Shown here piece after piece: positions 1 to 10,435 of a stretch of DNA of 64,000 nt. Both the position numbers and the translations under genes were made by a program. Location: assembly GCA_021234155.1 (NCBI GenBank), contig JAJEKV010000045.1, positions 524,147-588,146 of the forward strand. The letters are read 5' to 3'. How positions within the stretch are numbered: the stretch's first letter is position 1; every line of letters begins with the position of its first letter. Origin of the DNA: Isoetes taiwanensis (taxonomy: Eukaryota > Streptophyta > Lycopodiopsida > Isoetales > Isoetaceae). The notes under the pieces were generated by a model. It was given only the letters and a program-made list of their open reading frames with translations. It ran no database searches and had not been told where the DNA came from.

Positions 1-841
1 ATGTTCCTCCCAGGGACAAACCCAGACTGCACCTTACTAATGGAAGAAGTCAACACCGGCTTCAACTTCTCTGCCAGGGCTTTCGCAATAATCTTATACA
101 CAGAGGACAACAAGGAGATAGGCCTCCAATCATTAATAGTAGAAGGCTGCTTAACCTTAGGAATCAAGGAAATGCATGCGGTATTCAAGATCCTATCCAT
201 TTGAGAAGACTGCAGCAACTCAAGATACACCTGGTACACTGACTCACCAGCCCACTCCCAATAAGTCTGAAAGAACTCCACAGGGATGCCATCCAGCCCA
301 GGACATTTATCCTTGGCCATGCACATACATGCCGCCGCTAAATCCTCTCTGGAGAGCTCCTGCTCTAAGCTCTCACGCTGGTGAGGCAAAATAGATGGCT
401 TAACAGCCCCCAAAACAAGCTCCTGCATCTCCTGCTCATAGGGAAGAGTGCGCTGTGCAAAAAACCCTGAGAAATGGGCATGCACATACCTCTGCAAATC
501 AGCGGGATCCTCCAAAGCCCGGCCATCCAATTGCAAAACAAGGGGGCCATAGATGCCGCATATCGCCACGCTGCCTAGCCGCTCTGAAGAACACCGGCGA
601 ACTTGTGTCCCCTCCCTTCAACCCGGGTGGGCCGCCTTCACACGTGCCTCCCGCACTTTGACCTGCCCGAGCAACAATACGCCGCAACACCGCGCATTCT
701 CCCTAATGCCATCGGGTTGGCATTGCCCGAATCCTCTCCAACTCCTGATAGAGACCATGCAACTCCTGCCGCTCCTGCTGCACCTGGCAAAATGCTCCTG
801 CTGCTGCAAACTATGTAAGGATGTAATAGCACAATGAATAT
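1..841 (-). pseudogene. L1-type LINE reverse transcriptase fragment
   Basis: Reading the minus strand from about 550 to 1 gives one open frame with the N-terminal part of a plant L1-type reverse transcriptase. It contains KDKCPGLDGIPVEFF (finger region), then CISLIPKVKQP and DWRPISLLSSVYKIIAKALA, then SGFVPGR, the usual order in this family. The frame runs off the window edge before the YxDD catalytic box, so it has no stop or tail here. Upstream (550-841) the same protein continues but is broken by frameshifts; GGDTSSPVFFRAA is the equivalent of the usual EGDxNTKFFH motif just before the RT. No start codon is apparent. It would copy LINE RNA by target-primed reverse transcription. It is most likely a dead or 5'-damaged copy. 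Confidence 0.85.
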
Positions 842-1070
842 TGTTTGATGTATCATACCTGAGTGTAGTGTAGGGGGCGTGCTCTTCGACTTCCACTATA
901 TCTGCAAGCTTTTCAATCACACCTGAATTACTATAAAAGCACAAAAACTTCTACCATCATGAATCCACAAAACATATCCATACGAAAGATGTATTATACT
1001 TGTATGTATCCAATAGTCTTATACACGCGCAATAATTGGGGTAAAGTCTACCTCAATAATTCTACCTCAC
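842..1070. other. Intergenic, nothing recognised
   Basis: AT-rich spacer between the LINE fragment and the small plus-strand ORF. I saw no gene, no clear terminal repeat and no target-site duplication that would close the LINE on this side. Confidence 0.5.
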
Positions 1071-1078
1071 TATAAAAA
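1071..1078 (+). promoter_or_regulatory. TATA box candidate
   Basis: TATAAAAA lies 43 bases before the ATG at 1114, a plausible distance for a TATA box with a short leader. It is the only promoter-like signal near this ORF. Confidence 0.35.
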
Positions 1079-1113
1079 CTTCTCACTTCGGGGCCAAAGT
1101 TCATTCATCTCCC

Positions 1114-1356
1114 ATGGATTTTTCGCCTTCGTCAGTTCACCACATCGAGGCGATCAAGTGCTCAATGAGCCACTCTGATCTTGTTGGTTGCCTAGACAGG
1201 CATCTTCTTCTTGATCCCTACCTGCGAAGAAAAGCTTTGGGCGCTGAGATTCGCTGCCCTGCGTCAATTCGTGTGATGATCCATCTGATTTGGCTTCCTG
1301 AGCGCATGAGCTATGAGATATCAGGGATCACTACTACAGATCCCGAAGATGAATGA
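1114..1356 (+). CDS. Small hypothetical protein, 80 aa
   Basis: I do not recognise this ORF. It starts MDFSPSSVHHIEAIKC after a TATA-like box at 1071 and ends in an acidic DPEDE tail. An AATAATAAATAG stretch about 70 bases after the stop could serve as a polyadenylation signal. It shows no signal peptide, membrane segment or repeat. It converges on the 3' end of the degenerate transposase-like gene at 1496, so it may be an accessory ORF of that element or chance. An 80-codon open frame with promoter and poly(A) signals is weak evidence. Confidence 0.3.
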   Translation: MDFSPSSVHHIEAIKCSMSHSDLVGCLDRHLLLDPYLRRKALGAEIRCPASIRVMIHLIWLPERMSYEISGITTTDPEDE

Positions 1357-1495
1357 ATCACCTGTTCAACATGTTATAGTGTAAGAGCTCTTGTGTTAAG
1401 ATGAAAAATGCAAGACGTAATGAATAATAAATAGTCTATTGTAGTGATGTTATGGATAATAAAAAGTGTGAGATGCTTTAATGTACCTGTAACAC

Positions 1496-4034
1496 TCAAG
1501 TTTCATCTCCATCATCAGATGCCTCTTTAGCAAGCAATTCCTGCAGCTGGATTCCTACAATAGGAGGTATCACAACCATTAATGGCTTCGGTTCCACAAA
1601 CCAAGCATAGTCTATCGTTTTGAGAGGCTGATAACGTGGTCTGTCATTAGGATTCGGCCTCCACTTTTTATGCCAGCAGTCCCGATACTGTTGAGCGTAC
1701 GGGGTGCCTTTCCTAGCCACAGGCTCCCACCAAGAAACAAAAACCTCGTTATAATGAGGGGCAGTGGGATCTTGTATTGGATCCTCTTCCGCATACGCTA
1801 CCCATGTAGGACATGCATCTGCTGGTCTTACAAGAAGAAACATACCTTTCTGTACATCTTGGTATGGGTCAAATATCTCCACTGCATTCTTGGGTTTATC
1901 CTTAGCAGGTCCAACATAGGCAGCCGGAGCGTCATATGGATCGACCTGAATAGATTCAGGCTCTTGAAGCACAACTTGCCTTGTTTGAGGCCAGAAGTTC
2001 TGAATTTCTGGATTGCCCGGGGGTACTTCACCTAGCATACGCATCACTTCGCACCAGTAGTCCATGACCTCGTTCATGTAGGTATTAGACCACGAGTTCA
2101 CACCAGCCCTAGAGATGTTAGCCCAATGCATCATGTACTTCGCAATGGACGGCCTCAATGCTCCTATGTCTTTGAGGCATGCATATGGCCTGACAGTCTT
2201 GGGCGAGCCAATCGGTATCTTTGGCAAACCATTGTCATCTGCTTTCCACATCCGAATACCCTTTTCTGGCAACCATTCTCTATGACCAGATCTCATCTTG
2301 TAATACATTAATGGCCACCCTTCATTCATGCAGAACTTGAATAATAAGGGCTCCAAGTGACCAACCAAACGGTCCTTCTTATCAGGAATGTAACCTTTTA
2401 CGAACCCCTTCCAATCGGGAACCTCGGTAACAAGGTATGGTGTCGGTGCCTTTGTGCTACATTCTCGGAAGAGTTGCATTAGTTCTGGAATAGTTAGAGC
2501 ATCCGACCTGCGCGTGCGTTGAATAGTTACCGAAGAGCGCATCAATGTCATCATGAGTGTGGCCTACCATCATGAAGCCAACCTGTATTTGATCAAAAAC
2601 ACCCAACCACACAAGATAGGATAGGTAAGAGAAGAGATATCTGTTCTTGTTCTACCCTGCGCAGTTGTCTAGCTGCAAGTAGAGCCGCCTAGGTAGCCTC
2701 TTAAATTGCGCTGCTTGCTTAGGAGGTGCTACAAAGTCTACCCCAGTGCAATTGTTTTTTTTGGTTCTCAACCCCGCACTGTTTAGGAGTGCGGTTCCCC
2801 ACATGCCCTCAGGGCGAGCTTCTTCTCTCAAATGACCCCAATTGTCTTCGGAAGTGTCCTCCAGGGTTTTGATAGCATGATTCAAGGAACCAACATGAAA
2901 ATTTGAATCATCCTTCCAAAGGTCAAGTGAGAAATGTCCTAAGGCACCTGTGCCATGGCCATGCATCAGTGCACCAGTCACGCTAACTTTCAGGCGTTCA
3001 CCTCTCCATACCGATTTGGCTAATTTCTCCAGTCTTGGAATCATAGTCTTGTTTTGGTCCATCTTATCATGTATGATAGTGAGCGCCTGGTCGGGCGATC
3101 GATGGGACAAAGCTCTCCATGACCAGTACAAGCTCCTACAAGAGATTTGGGCTGTCATGTGTTCCTTCCTTTCCATCTACAATTCTCTTCTCTCCCGTGG
3201 ATCTCTGGTTTTAGCCATTTTCTCTTTTATTACAATACAGGTATTGCACTTGGAGAAAGCTGTCCTCTTTGCTATTGCAACCTCTGAATGATTTTGCTTC
3301 CACCCACGTGAGAATGAAGAATGTGAGATGTGCTTTCCCGTCATCCCCATCACATTGGCGTCCACCTCTTGAAGAATGTCCTTTTTAGTCAGGACAGAGG
3401 GGAGCCTCTTCACATTCTCTCTCACCCCTTCAGTAGTGATTTTGGATCTGTGGGGCATCGTCTCTGCATTCTCATCGATGTACATAGAGAGTATGGCCTT
3501 CCTTTCGGAGTGTGAGGCCTCGGCTTTTTCGTGCCCGTGTTACCATGCTCAGCAACTCTGTGACCAGCAAGGAAAAGTCTTCGCCACTTATAGAATGTGG
3601 ACATTGGTATACCATAGGCTCTATGCCATGCTTTCAAGCATACCTGCTTATTATTTAGCATCAGCTTCTGGACCAGGCCGTTCTGTGAACAGACGTCTAA
3701 CATGTTGAAAACAAATGTGGTCCTGTCTGAAGCTCGCAAGTTCCAATAGAACCTACGCGACACACGCTATCTCGCTTGATGAAAGTTTTATGAACATCTT
3801 ACGCATGCGCCAGAGCGAAGACTTAAAGTCTAAAATGGAAGCCTGCCAGATTTTTCTCCTAAACTTTAGTGGCCCACAGGGAGATGAACGTGGGGTCCCA
3901 TTCACCATTCTCAGACGTCCTCTTTGTTGCCTTTTCAGGCTCAATTTGCATGGCATAGGGTTCGCTTCAACGGTACCGCCTTTAGCGGTCTTTTTATGAG
4001 TGTTGACACAAAGAACATTGTCTACTAACACCAA
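1496..4034 (-). pseudogene. DUF7869-like transposase-like protein, broken
   Basis: A chain of minus-strand ORFs (4034-3753, 3763-3422, 3485-3177, 3176-2652, 2554-1496) reads as one decayed protein. In order, it has a region with VCLKAWHRAYGIPMSTFYKW and HGNTGTKKPRPHT, a cysteine-bearing SFSRGWKQNHSEVAIAKRT followed by FSKCNTC, then LYLQLDNCAG, and after the break GHTHDDIDALFG. The DNCxGxNKN...GHTHxxxDxxFG layout is what I know from the DUF7869 family, an RNase-H-fold, transposase-like family in plants, oomycetes and fungi (named from memory). A TAG replaces the codon just after DNCAG at about 2652. A frameshift near 2540 separates the GHTHDD part from the 352-residue C-terminal ORF. The C-terminal part ends acidic (EASDDGDET). 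It is a pseudogene unless the breaks are sequence errors. Which residues would catalyse is inference. Confidence 0.6.
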
Positions 4035-5581
4035 AGCAATCTACCACCTCACCGTGTCGTGCAAACTGTGGCATTTCAGCACATGCTTGGCATCGCATGG
4101 TGCGGCCTATCCGGCATAGGGAATGTCTTCATTATGGTTGCTGCCAAGTAGTCTTCTCCCAATCCCATGTCACCGATATAGCCCGATTAGGGTCAATGAA
4201 GATGATCACCCCAAGGGCATACCGAATGTTGCGGCGGTCATGGAGTAGTGTGCAACTTTTCTCTACAAGCTCGTCCCCTTGAAATGCCTCGAAAATTATT
4301 CACGGAAGGGCTTTCCGTGCTTGCAACCCCCGCCAATCAATTTTTTTAACTGCATGGCAGCGGTGTGGATATTTCGTGTTCTTGTGTAAGGGTAGCTATC
4401 CTCGCTACCCGCCACAAAAATAAAACTCCCTCGCTAATCCAGCGAAAGTGTTGTAAATTCCGGTTCAGGATATGGCAAACCAATGCTTCCGTCGAGAATA
4501 ACTTCCATAGACACTACAACGCTATCTCTCGGCAAGGGCAAGTTGTGGTGCTTGTCGAAGGCATGTACTTTTCCTTCGCCCACTTTGACTCCATGGAATA
4601 GTATGGACCTCGAGGCAGCCATGTCTGCAAGCACAATGGACGTTATTGCTCAGTTAAAACGCGGCCGCGATGTCACAGAGCACTTTCACGTTAGCCAGAC
4701 AGACCAAGTTTAAGCAAGGACGTGGTTAGCAGGATCGCGACCGCGATCTCCTAGAGCAAGCAGATACACCTGTCTAGATTGTACGTGCCTAGAGCAAGCA
4801 GCTAACATAGTCTCCTAGATCAAGCAGATACCATAGTCTAGATTATACGTGCCTGTCTAGATTATGCTGCGCAAAATCGCCTTCGCGATCCGGACGAGTA
4901 CTAGCTGTGTCGTAGGGACGACCTGCGGGAGAAGTAGATGAATCAATAACCCTTGATGGGTCTAGAATATGTTCGGAAAGATCGCCTTCGCGATCCTGAT
5001 GACTGCTAGCTGTGCCTCAAGGATCACCTGTATCAGAGGAAGATGAATGGCATCAACGCCTACAAACAGGAACATCTTAAGAATTGTTGATACAGGCAAT
5101 CTATATTACCAAATTAGAACGGGATTTGATCTACCAGACACAAAAAAGGTTGCATGCGGCAGATTTAACTGAAAAAATAGTTTAATGAATGAACTTGCCT
5201 GTCTTTGGCCTTCAATGAATTCTACAACGTCAAATATGCTTGGATGCTTTGAAATTCATCGGAGCGCCATTGTAATCCAACATAGCGCCTTCAAATTAAC
5301 TCCGGCGCCTCGAACAACTTCTTCCCAAGCTTTGCAACAATGAAATTGTTGTAGGGTCTTACCGCATTTGAAATGGATTTGAATTTCAAATGCGGTAGAA
5401 ACAAGGACCTTTTATGCCCTAAAGTCCCTATCCCTATCCAATTTAAACCGACATGCCATGGGTGATTTGCTGTCCTTTCCAACTGCCCCACAGCCACTCT
5501 CACACAAATTCTCACGTGTCACCGTCCCGTACGTTGCTAAGCTGGGGGTTGCTTTTAGGGGTAATGGGGGAATATGCCGCC
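4035..5581. other. Intergenic between two head-to-head genes
   Basis: About 1.5 kb between the minus-strand transposase-like gene and the plus-strand methyltransferase-like gene. It holds three copies of the GATCGC...GCGATC palindrome (4733, 4875, 4980) and a partial one at about 4660, plus a tandem repeat at 4751-4866. Small ORFs here (for example 4365-4601, 4483-4713) show no recognisable domain. It may hold the shared promoter region. Confidence 0.5.
4751..4866. repeat. Imperfect tandem repeat, CTAGAGCAAGCAG unit
   Basis: CCTAGAGCAAGCAGATACAC, then CCTAGAGCAAGCAGCTAACA, then CCTAGATCAAGCAGATACCA follow each other. They are interleaved with copies of GTCTAGATTRTACGTGCC. About three unit copies of about 45 bases. 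Confidence 0.75.
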
Positions 5582-5663
5582 TGTCATAATGACGCAGCCC
5601 GTCATAATGACGCCCGTCATAAGGACGGCGCCCGTCATAATGGCGCCCGTCATAATGGCGATG
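5582..5663. repeat. Minisatellite, GTCATAATGACGCCC unit
   Basis: Five tandem copies of a 15-18 base unit built on GTCATAATGACG, which is itself nearly palindromic. It lies directly before a TATA-like box, so it may be part of a promoter. Confidence 0.9.
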
Positions 5664-5665
5664 TC

Positions 5666-5675
5666 TATAAAAAAG
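5666..5675 (+). promoter_or_regulatory. TATA box candidate
   Basis: TATAAAAAAG right after the minisatellite and 99 bases before an ATG in a strong context (GCCACCATGTC at 5765). Confidence 0.45.
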
Positions 5676-7812
5676 AGTGGCGTTCATTTTTCTGATCAGC
5701 CTCGCGAAAATTTCTAGCGCCTTCAGCAAATTTCAAGCGCCATCCGAAAATTTCTAGCGCCACCATGTCTCGCGCCTCCGCCCTCAGAGAAGGTAATTTC
5801 CGCGATTTTTTATAGCATAGGTATCTCTATAGCTTCGGCCATGTCTTTTAGGATAGTTAGATGAATTAAGCTCACGATCGCGTCCGCTGATAGTTGTGAC
5901 CATGACCTTCCCTCTTTTCTCGAAGGTAGTGCTTCAAGACAATCGCGGGCCGATAGTGGCGAAAGCAATTTATATAAAATGTAATACTTTCATGGTCGTA
6001 AAGAACGCCGCCGCGTTTGCCAAAGATAATGGTGACAGAACACCCTTTATTAGTTTGCAACTGATGAACCGGATCGCGGCCGCGATCCTTACGAACACCT
6101 TCTTCCAATACTAGTGCATCTAACCTGTGTTCAATTGCTTCGCAGCCCCCCGAACTATTCCTTGGGCCCAATGTAGAACCAATCAGAATTGTCACTCCGA
6201 TAGAAGGTGAAGTGGTGTGTTGAAATCGCCGCAGCAAAAACTCATGTCACTGGAGACCGCCGAAAGGACTTGTGTTTGTTCTTTAGGAATGGGAAGGGTC
6301 CAGAAGATTACGAGCAGCTAGGTATAGTTATTGCTATGTGGGAAGGCACCAAAAATAATGTACAGGATGCAATAATTTGCAGCGTAGAAGATACTCAAGG
6401 GCTGCAGTTTGTCGAAGTACGTTTTGAGATGGCGTAATTATGATCCATCCATTATGATTGCGGTAAAGTCAACAAAGCGACAAGCGGCAAGGGGATGCCC
6501 ACCAGTGCTAAGGGATTTGGCTGGATATTGCCGTCCTATGATTCCTTAAGTTTGTCGGGTATAAAAGTGCAACAGGGATATACTTGTTGGATTTAGCATG
6601 TGCAGAAAAGGTCTTTTAGCCGATAAGAAACCTCCTTCCACGCTTTGAAGGCTACTAAAGACAACAAACTGCCTTCAAGGATGGACACCAACTGGCTCAG
6701 GGCTGTTTCAAAGAAGAGATCCGTGGCCCCTTTGCAGGCTATTGGCGAACCATCCACTCCAAAGGATACTGTAGTGCCCATAGAGGCAAATGTTGTTGTT
6801 CCTTCAGCAGCTGTTGTAGCCCCCTCAGCAAATGTTGGTTGTTCTGCGAAGAGTTGACCCTTCAGCTCCCGCATGCTTTTTGACTGCCCCGCCGAGAGAA
6901 TCTGCCGCGACTAGAAGGACATCCATCAAAGAGGATCCCGCCATTCAGGATAAAGATTCCAAAGGCGCCACGGATGACGATCGCGCAACCTTCGACGTCT
7001 ACTACTCCTTCCTCGCCCACTAAAGCAACACCTACCAGCCACTTATTGCCCCGGAGAACTGATCCCCAAATGCCGAGAAGATTTGAAGTTTAATCCGGAT
7101 GAAGAAAAGAAACCTGCTCGAGACAAAGATCAAGCTCGAGGAGTTCAAAAGATATTATCCAATGGGTGTGAACCGTTCCCAAAGAGTTATCATTTTCGAT
7201 TATAACCAGCTCCCGCTAATATGACACATAGAGTCCAAATAAATGACCATGTACGATTAATCGATAAAAGCTTCAAGAAATACCCGACAGGGTTCTAACA
7301 ATCGGGTTGATCTCGTTCCATTTGATCCTTTAACAAGGTCTTTACATCATATTTATTTCTTTCTTCTCATATTGGTTACATATATAGATATGCTCAAGCG
7401 GATCGCGGTCGCGATCTTCGTGAACAATTTCTTGGACTAACTAGTGTATCTCGGTCACATGCAGGAAATTAGTCACTTGGTCGCGCCCAGAAGAATTGGC
7501 AAACAAGAAATTTTATATTATTTACGGTAATCACGATTTTTGCTTTGCACGTTTTTGGCATATCGCGTGGGCAATGTCGAGCAAAGGTTGGAATTTGCGA
7601 AAGCATATGTAAAAAGAAGAAGTCCTGTATTAAATGGTAACCTCTCCAATAAAGAATACATTCAGATTTCCATACAGTGCAACGACGTCATCGCAGAAAC
7701 AGTATACAAAGAACCACTGATTGAAAAGCTCCAACAACTAAGAAACCAGCACAAGGCATTCGGATGTCCTCCACAAGGGCCAACAGGAACTGCAGTGACA
7801 TCCGCCTGGAAG

Positions 7813-7877
7813 GTATGTTATTCGTTTCTTTGCTCAGGAAAATCGCCGTCGCGATCCTAACCAGCACTTCTGTGCAG
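7813..7877 (+). other. Intron, 65 bp, phase 0
   Basis: Donor AAG|GTATGT and acceptor TCTGTGCAG|GAT. Joining them keeps one reading frame: ...TSAWK joined to DFVEVATTTLK, with the frame then open to 8093. A CTAAC branch-point-like string lies before the acceptor. The intron contains one copy of the RATCGC palindrome (7841-7856). Confidence 0.7.
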
Positions 7878-8118
7878 GATTTTGTCGAGGTGGCTACCAC
7901 AACTCTGAAGGTTAAGGAACTGAAGGATGAGAAGCAGTTCCTATTTATGCAAGAATCTGCCTGGTCTAAACTCGTAGAAGTTGTCAACAATTGGGCAAGC
8001 CGAAAGCTCACTGATGATCAGGGGGAATTACCAGAGAAACCTTCAAAGGAATTCTTCAACAAGACATTCCTGAGAAACCCACAACAGGAATGAACAATGC
8101 CTTTGAGGTAAGCCCAGG

Positions 8119-9345
8119 TTGATGGATCGAAATCTTACGGTGGCAAGGTTTTTCTTGAAAGTGCAGCAGGGGTATACAGGACGTTTTAATTGCAGTCAGA
8201 GGGCTCTAGACATCAGAACACTTTCACTCATGCGTCGTGAAGTGTTATCATATGCCAATTCTATCTCAGAGAAGCTATACAATAATTTTGATGAGTTGGC
8301 TTCATGTTTTCCAGAGCTGTCTGAGCAACGTCTCCTGGATATTGCAGACACAGATTTCGAATACGTCAAAGCAAGCTATAATAAAGAGGCAGTTCAAGGT
8401 AATCTGCCTGCAATTTTTTTGGAAGCTATTGTTGCTATAATGAGGCCAGATGAGGCCCGGAAAATGAAAGAGAAGCAAAACATCGTGCAGCACGTAACAA
8501 AAAGTGGCATCCTTGTGTCTGCATCGGTGTCAGAAAATGCCAGTTTGATTTTTGTAGACATGCGTAGTTTTTCCACCCTGTGGGATGTGAAAAAATACAC
8601 AGATTTTTTTAGCAGAGTTGCAGGCATGACACATGCAAAAGTGTACCATATAGTCATGTTCCTCAGATCGGTACATTTGCCAAACTGTTTGTACAGTCTT
8701 AGCCAGATACAAGGTAGCTCCCATGTTTCCCTAGGGGCTTATGAAGAGAAAGGATGGGAGAGCAAAAAAAAATATAAAAGAATTCCAGTATTATGCCAGC
8801 CATGTGACAATAAACAGGAGTGACGTTCGGGTGCTGCCCGTTAAACCCAACTTGGAGTTGCGACTGACTCAAGTCACTAAGGCACCACAAAGCACTCCTC
8901 TTCCAAAATATCCGATAGCTGGCGGCGAAGATGTAGATGCAAAACAAAAAGAAAGTATTTGGAGTTCTTTACGTGGTAAACCCAAATTCTCATGTGCAAA
9001 CGTGGAAGGCTTAATCGCCCTCAAGAGCCGTGCAAAACCTCTTATGTCTATTATATAGTGAAGGAGCTGGTACCATTAGAAGGTTGTGTTTTGGATTTCT
9101 TCTCAGGAGGAACTGCCTCAAGGGTAGCGTTGATGCAAGGAAAACGGAGTGTTGCTTTTGAGTTTGACGACAAGGTATGCCATTTCCTTAGATCTTTCTT
9201 CGAGATTCTAGACAAAATGGCAAGGCCTGACATGGAAGAGGAAGGTGAAGAGCAAGATGAGCAACGTGAAGAACAAGGTTCCGACAAGCCTGATATTAAT
9301 ATAACATTGGGGAACGGATCTCGAAGAACATGGATCAGATACTAG
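8119..9345 (+). pseudogene. DNA N4/N6-methyltransferase-like domain
   Basis: Near the C-terminus the protein has LKSRAKPLM (motif X-like) followed, after a frameshift, by KELVPLEGCVLDFFSGGTAS and then SVAFEFDD. That is the SAM-binding motif I (D-F-F-S-G-G-T) with a following acidic strand, and the arrangement matches beta-class DNA amino-methyltransferases, which have motif IV first and motif I last. The expected upstream catalytic motif (DPPW/F or NPPY) should fall near LIFVDMRSFSTLWD. Only the D and F remain there, so activity is doubtful. Frames shift near 8820 and 9055. I did not see a partner restriction enzyme. It could instead be an RNA or protein methyltransferase. Confidence 0.5.
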
Positions 9346-9833
9346 AAGGCCTGGATCAGAAAAGCTTCGAAGAAAGGATCAAGGAGACCCGGGAACTGAT
9401 AGAGCAGACTGAGAAGGCACAGGCAAAACTTGATCCAACTTTCGAGAAGCTTGAAGCCCTGAACAAGAACTTCGACACCATAATGCCACTGCTATCCAAG
9501 CAACTGGACAAGCCCCTTCCTAATTTTGAGTATGTGGGAACTTCTGAAGCCGCCTCCGGAAGTGGGAGAACCTCCCCCCACCCTTCACCTAAAAGGAAGA
9601 AGCTGGCACCCTCTAATGAATATTCTGAGCAATTGCAGGACGAATTGTTTAATAGCCAAGATATGTCAGAGCGTGTTCAGAACGCAGCACGGGCAATGGA
9701 TGTTGACATCCCAGACACAACTGGATATACAGAAATGGACCTGTCACAGACCATTGCTATTGGAAAGGAGCATATTGCAAGAATAGCTGCTCAACATGGT
9801 ATTGATCCAGAGACTGTATTTGAGACTCAGTGA

Positions 9834-10320
9834 TGTAGCTTCGCCTTTGTGCTGAGCATTTTGTAAAAAGTTTTTGTTATAACATTTTCACCTGTTTTCA
9901 TGTTCAATACGAGTTATGCTTTTTGAGTTCAGTATGTGTTATACTTTTGTTCACTATAGTCTGAGAGATCGCAGTCGCGATTCTGTACACCAGTTATACA
10001 ACCCCCAGATGGTAATTTGACCACGATGCACACAATGTGCTTCTTGTATTCTGCCTTCACTTGTTCTCGCAAGAATCGCAATGGCGATCCTTACGACCAC
10101 TCGTGATGATGCTCAAACCCCTCGGTTACTGTCACGACAGCTTTGGGCTACATGCCTGGTGTCAAATTATGGCGCGTGTTATTTTTTCAAGCTGAACTTA
10201 GGATTATTGAGGCTTTGTTTTGGTAGAGAGGTATCATTTCTTACCATCCCCGGGGTGACCACAACCTATTTCGTTGTCAAACGAGAAAACGAAATTTCTC
10301 TAATTAATGAAACCATGCTT
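9834..10320. other. 3' flank of the methyltransferase-like gene
   Basis: AT-rich downstream sequence with two more palindrome copies (9967, 10074) and short ORFs without recognisable content. The PLE array starts abruptly at 10321. Confidence 0.5.
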
Positions 10321-10435
10321 TATTAGCCTTTTCCAACTGGCCAATAGCTTTAAGATATTTCTCCCGGGCTTGATCCTCATCAATTGTATGCTGATATATC
10401 CTATCTGGTATACCCAGGTATATGCTCTCCACCAT
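10321..10435 (-). mobile_element. PLE unit 0 end fragment, left of chromovirus
   Basis: This 115-base piece matches 31010-31115 in unit 1 (CCTTTTCCAACTGGCCAATA onward). It is the part of ORF1 that continues directly from 23629 once the chromovirus and one copy of its ACCAT duplication are removed. The match stops at 10321, so the array is truncated there. Confidence 0.9.

Larger units (their letters stand above)
5765..9833 (+). pseudogene. Multi-exon gene with methyltransferase-like C-terminus
   Basis: A plus-strand gene is suggested by a TATA box, an ATG in a strong context with a possible early donor after about ten codons, and a series of same-strand coding pieces. These are 5896-6116, 6207-6437, 6645-6857 (Ser/Pro/Ala-rich), 7540-7812, 7878-8093, 8119-8823, 8850-9058, 9060-9310 and 9306-9833. 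The first pieces are not recognised. The piece 8119-9310 resembles a beta-class DNA N4/N6-methyltransferase. The last piece is a Glu/Lys-rich, probable coiled-coil region with a basic PKRKK patch. One short intron (7813-7877) is convincing. Shifts near 8820, 9055 and 9300 cannot easily be explained by introns, so this copy is probably broken. Exact exon limits before 7540 are uncertain. Confidence 0.45.
4733..10089. repeat. Dispersed 16-bp palindrome family, nine copies
   Basis: Copies of RATCGCnnnCGCGATC start at 4733, 4875, 4980, 5875 (degenerate), 6072, 7401, 7841, 9967 and 10074. Several share more downstream sequence, such as a CTAG(C/T)TGTG block 15-35 bases later, so the repeated unit is nearer 65 bases. 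The copy at 7841 lies inside a good intron. Those at 6072 and 7401 sit upstream of likely 3' splice sites. Those at 9967 and 10074 lie beyond the last stop codon. I found no copy in the rest of the window. Confidence 0.8.

Noticed and set aside
553-944. Several plus- and minus-strand ORFs overlapping the LINE start
   Set aside because: Off-frame readings of the frameshifted LINE sequence.
8237-8724. Minus- and plus-strand ORFs overlapping the 234-codon ORF
   Set aside because: Shadow frames of the methyltransferase-like coding region.
4733-10089. Palindrome read as a conserved peptide (K/R)IAxAIL
   Set aside because: The reading arises from the palindrome itself; copies lie in an intron and past the stop codon, so protein-level conservation is not needed to explain it.
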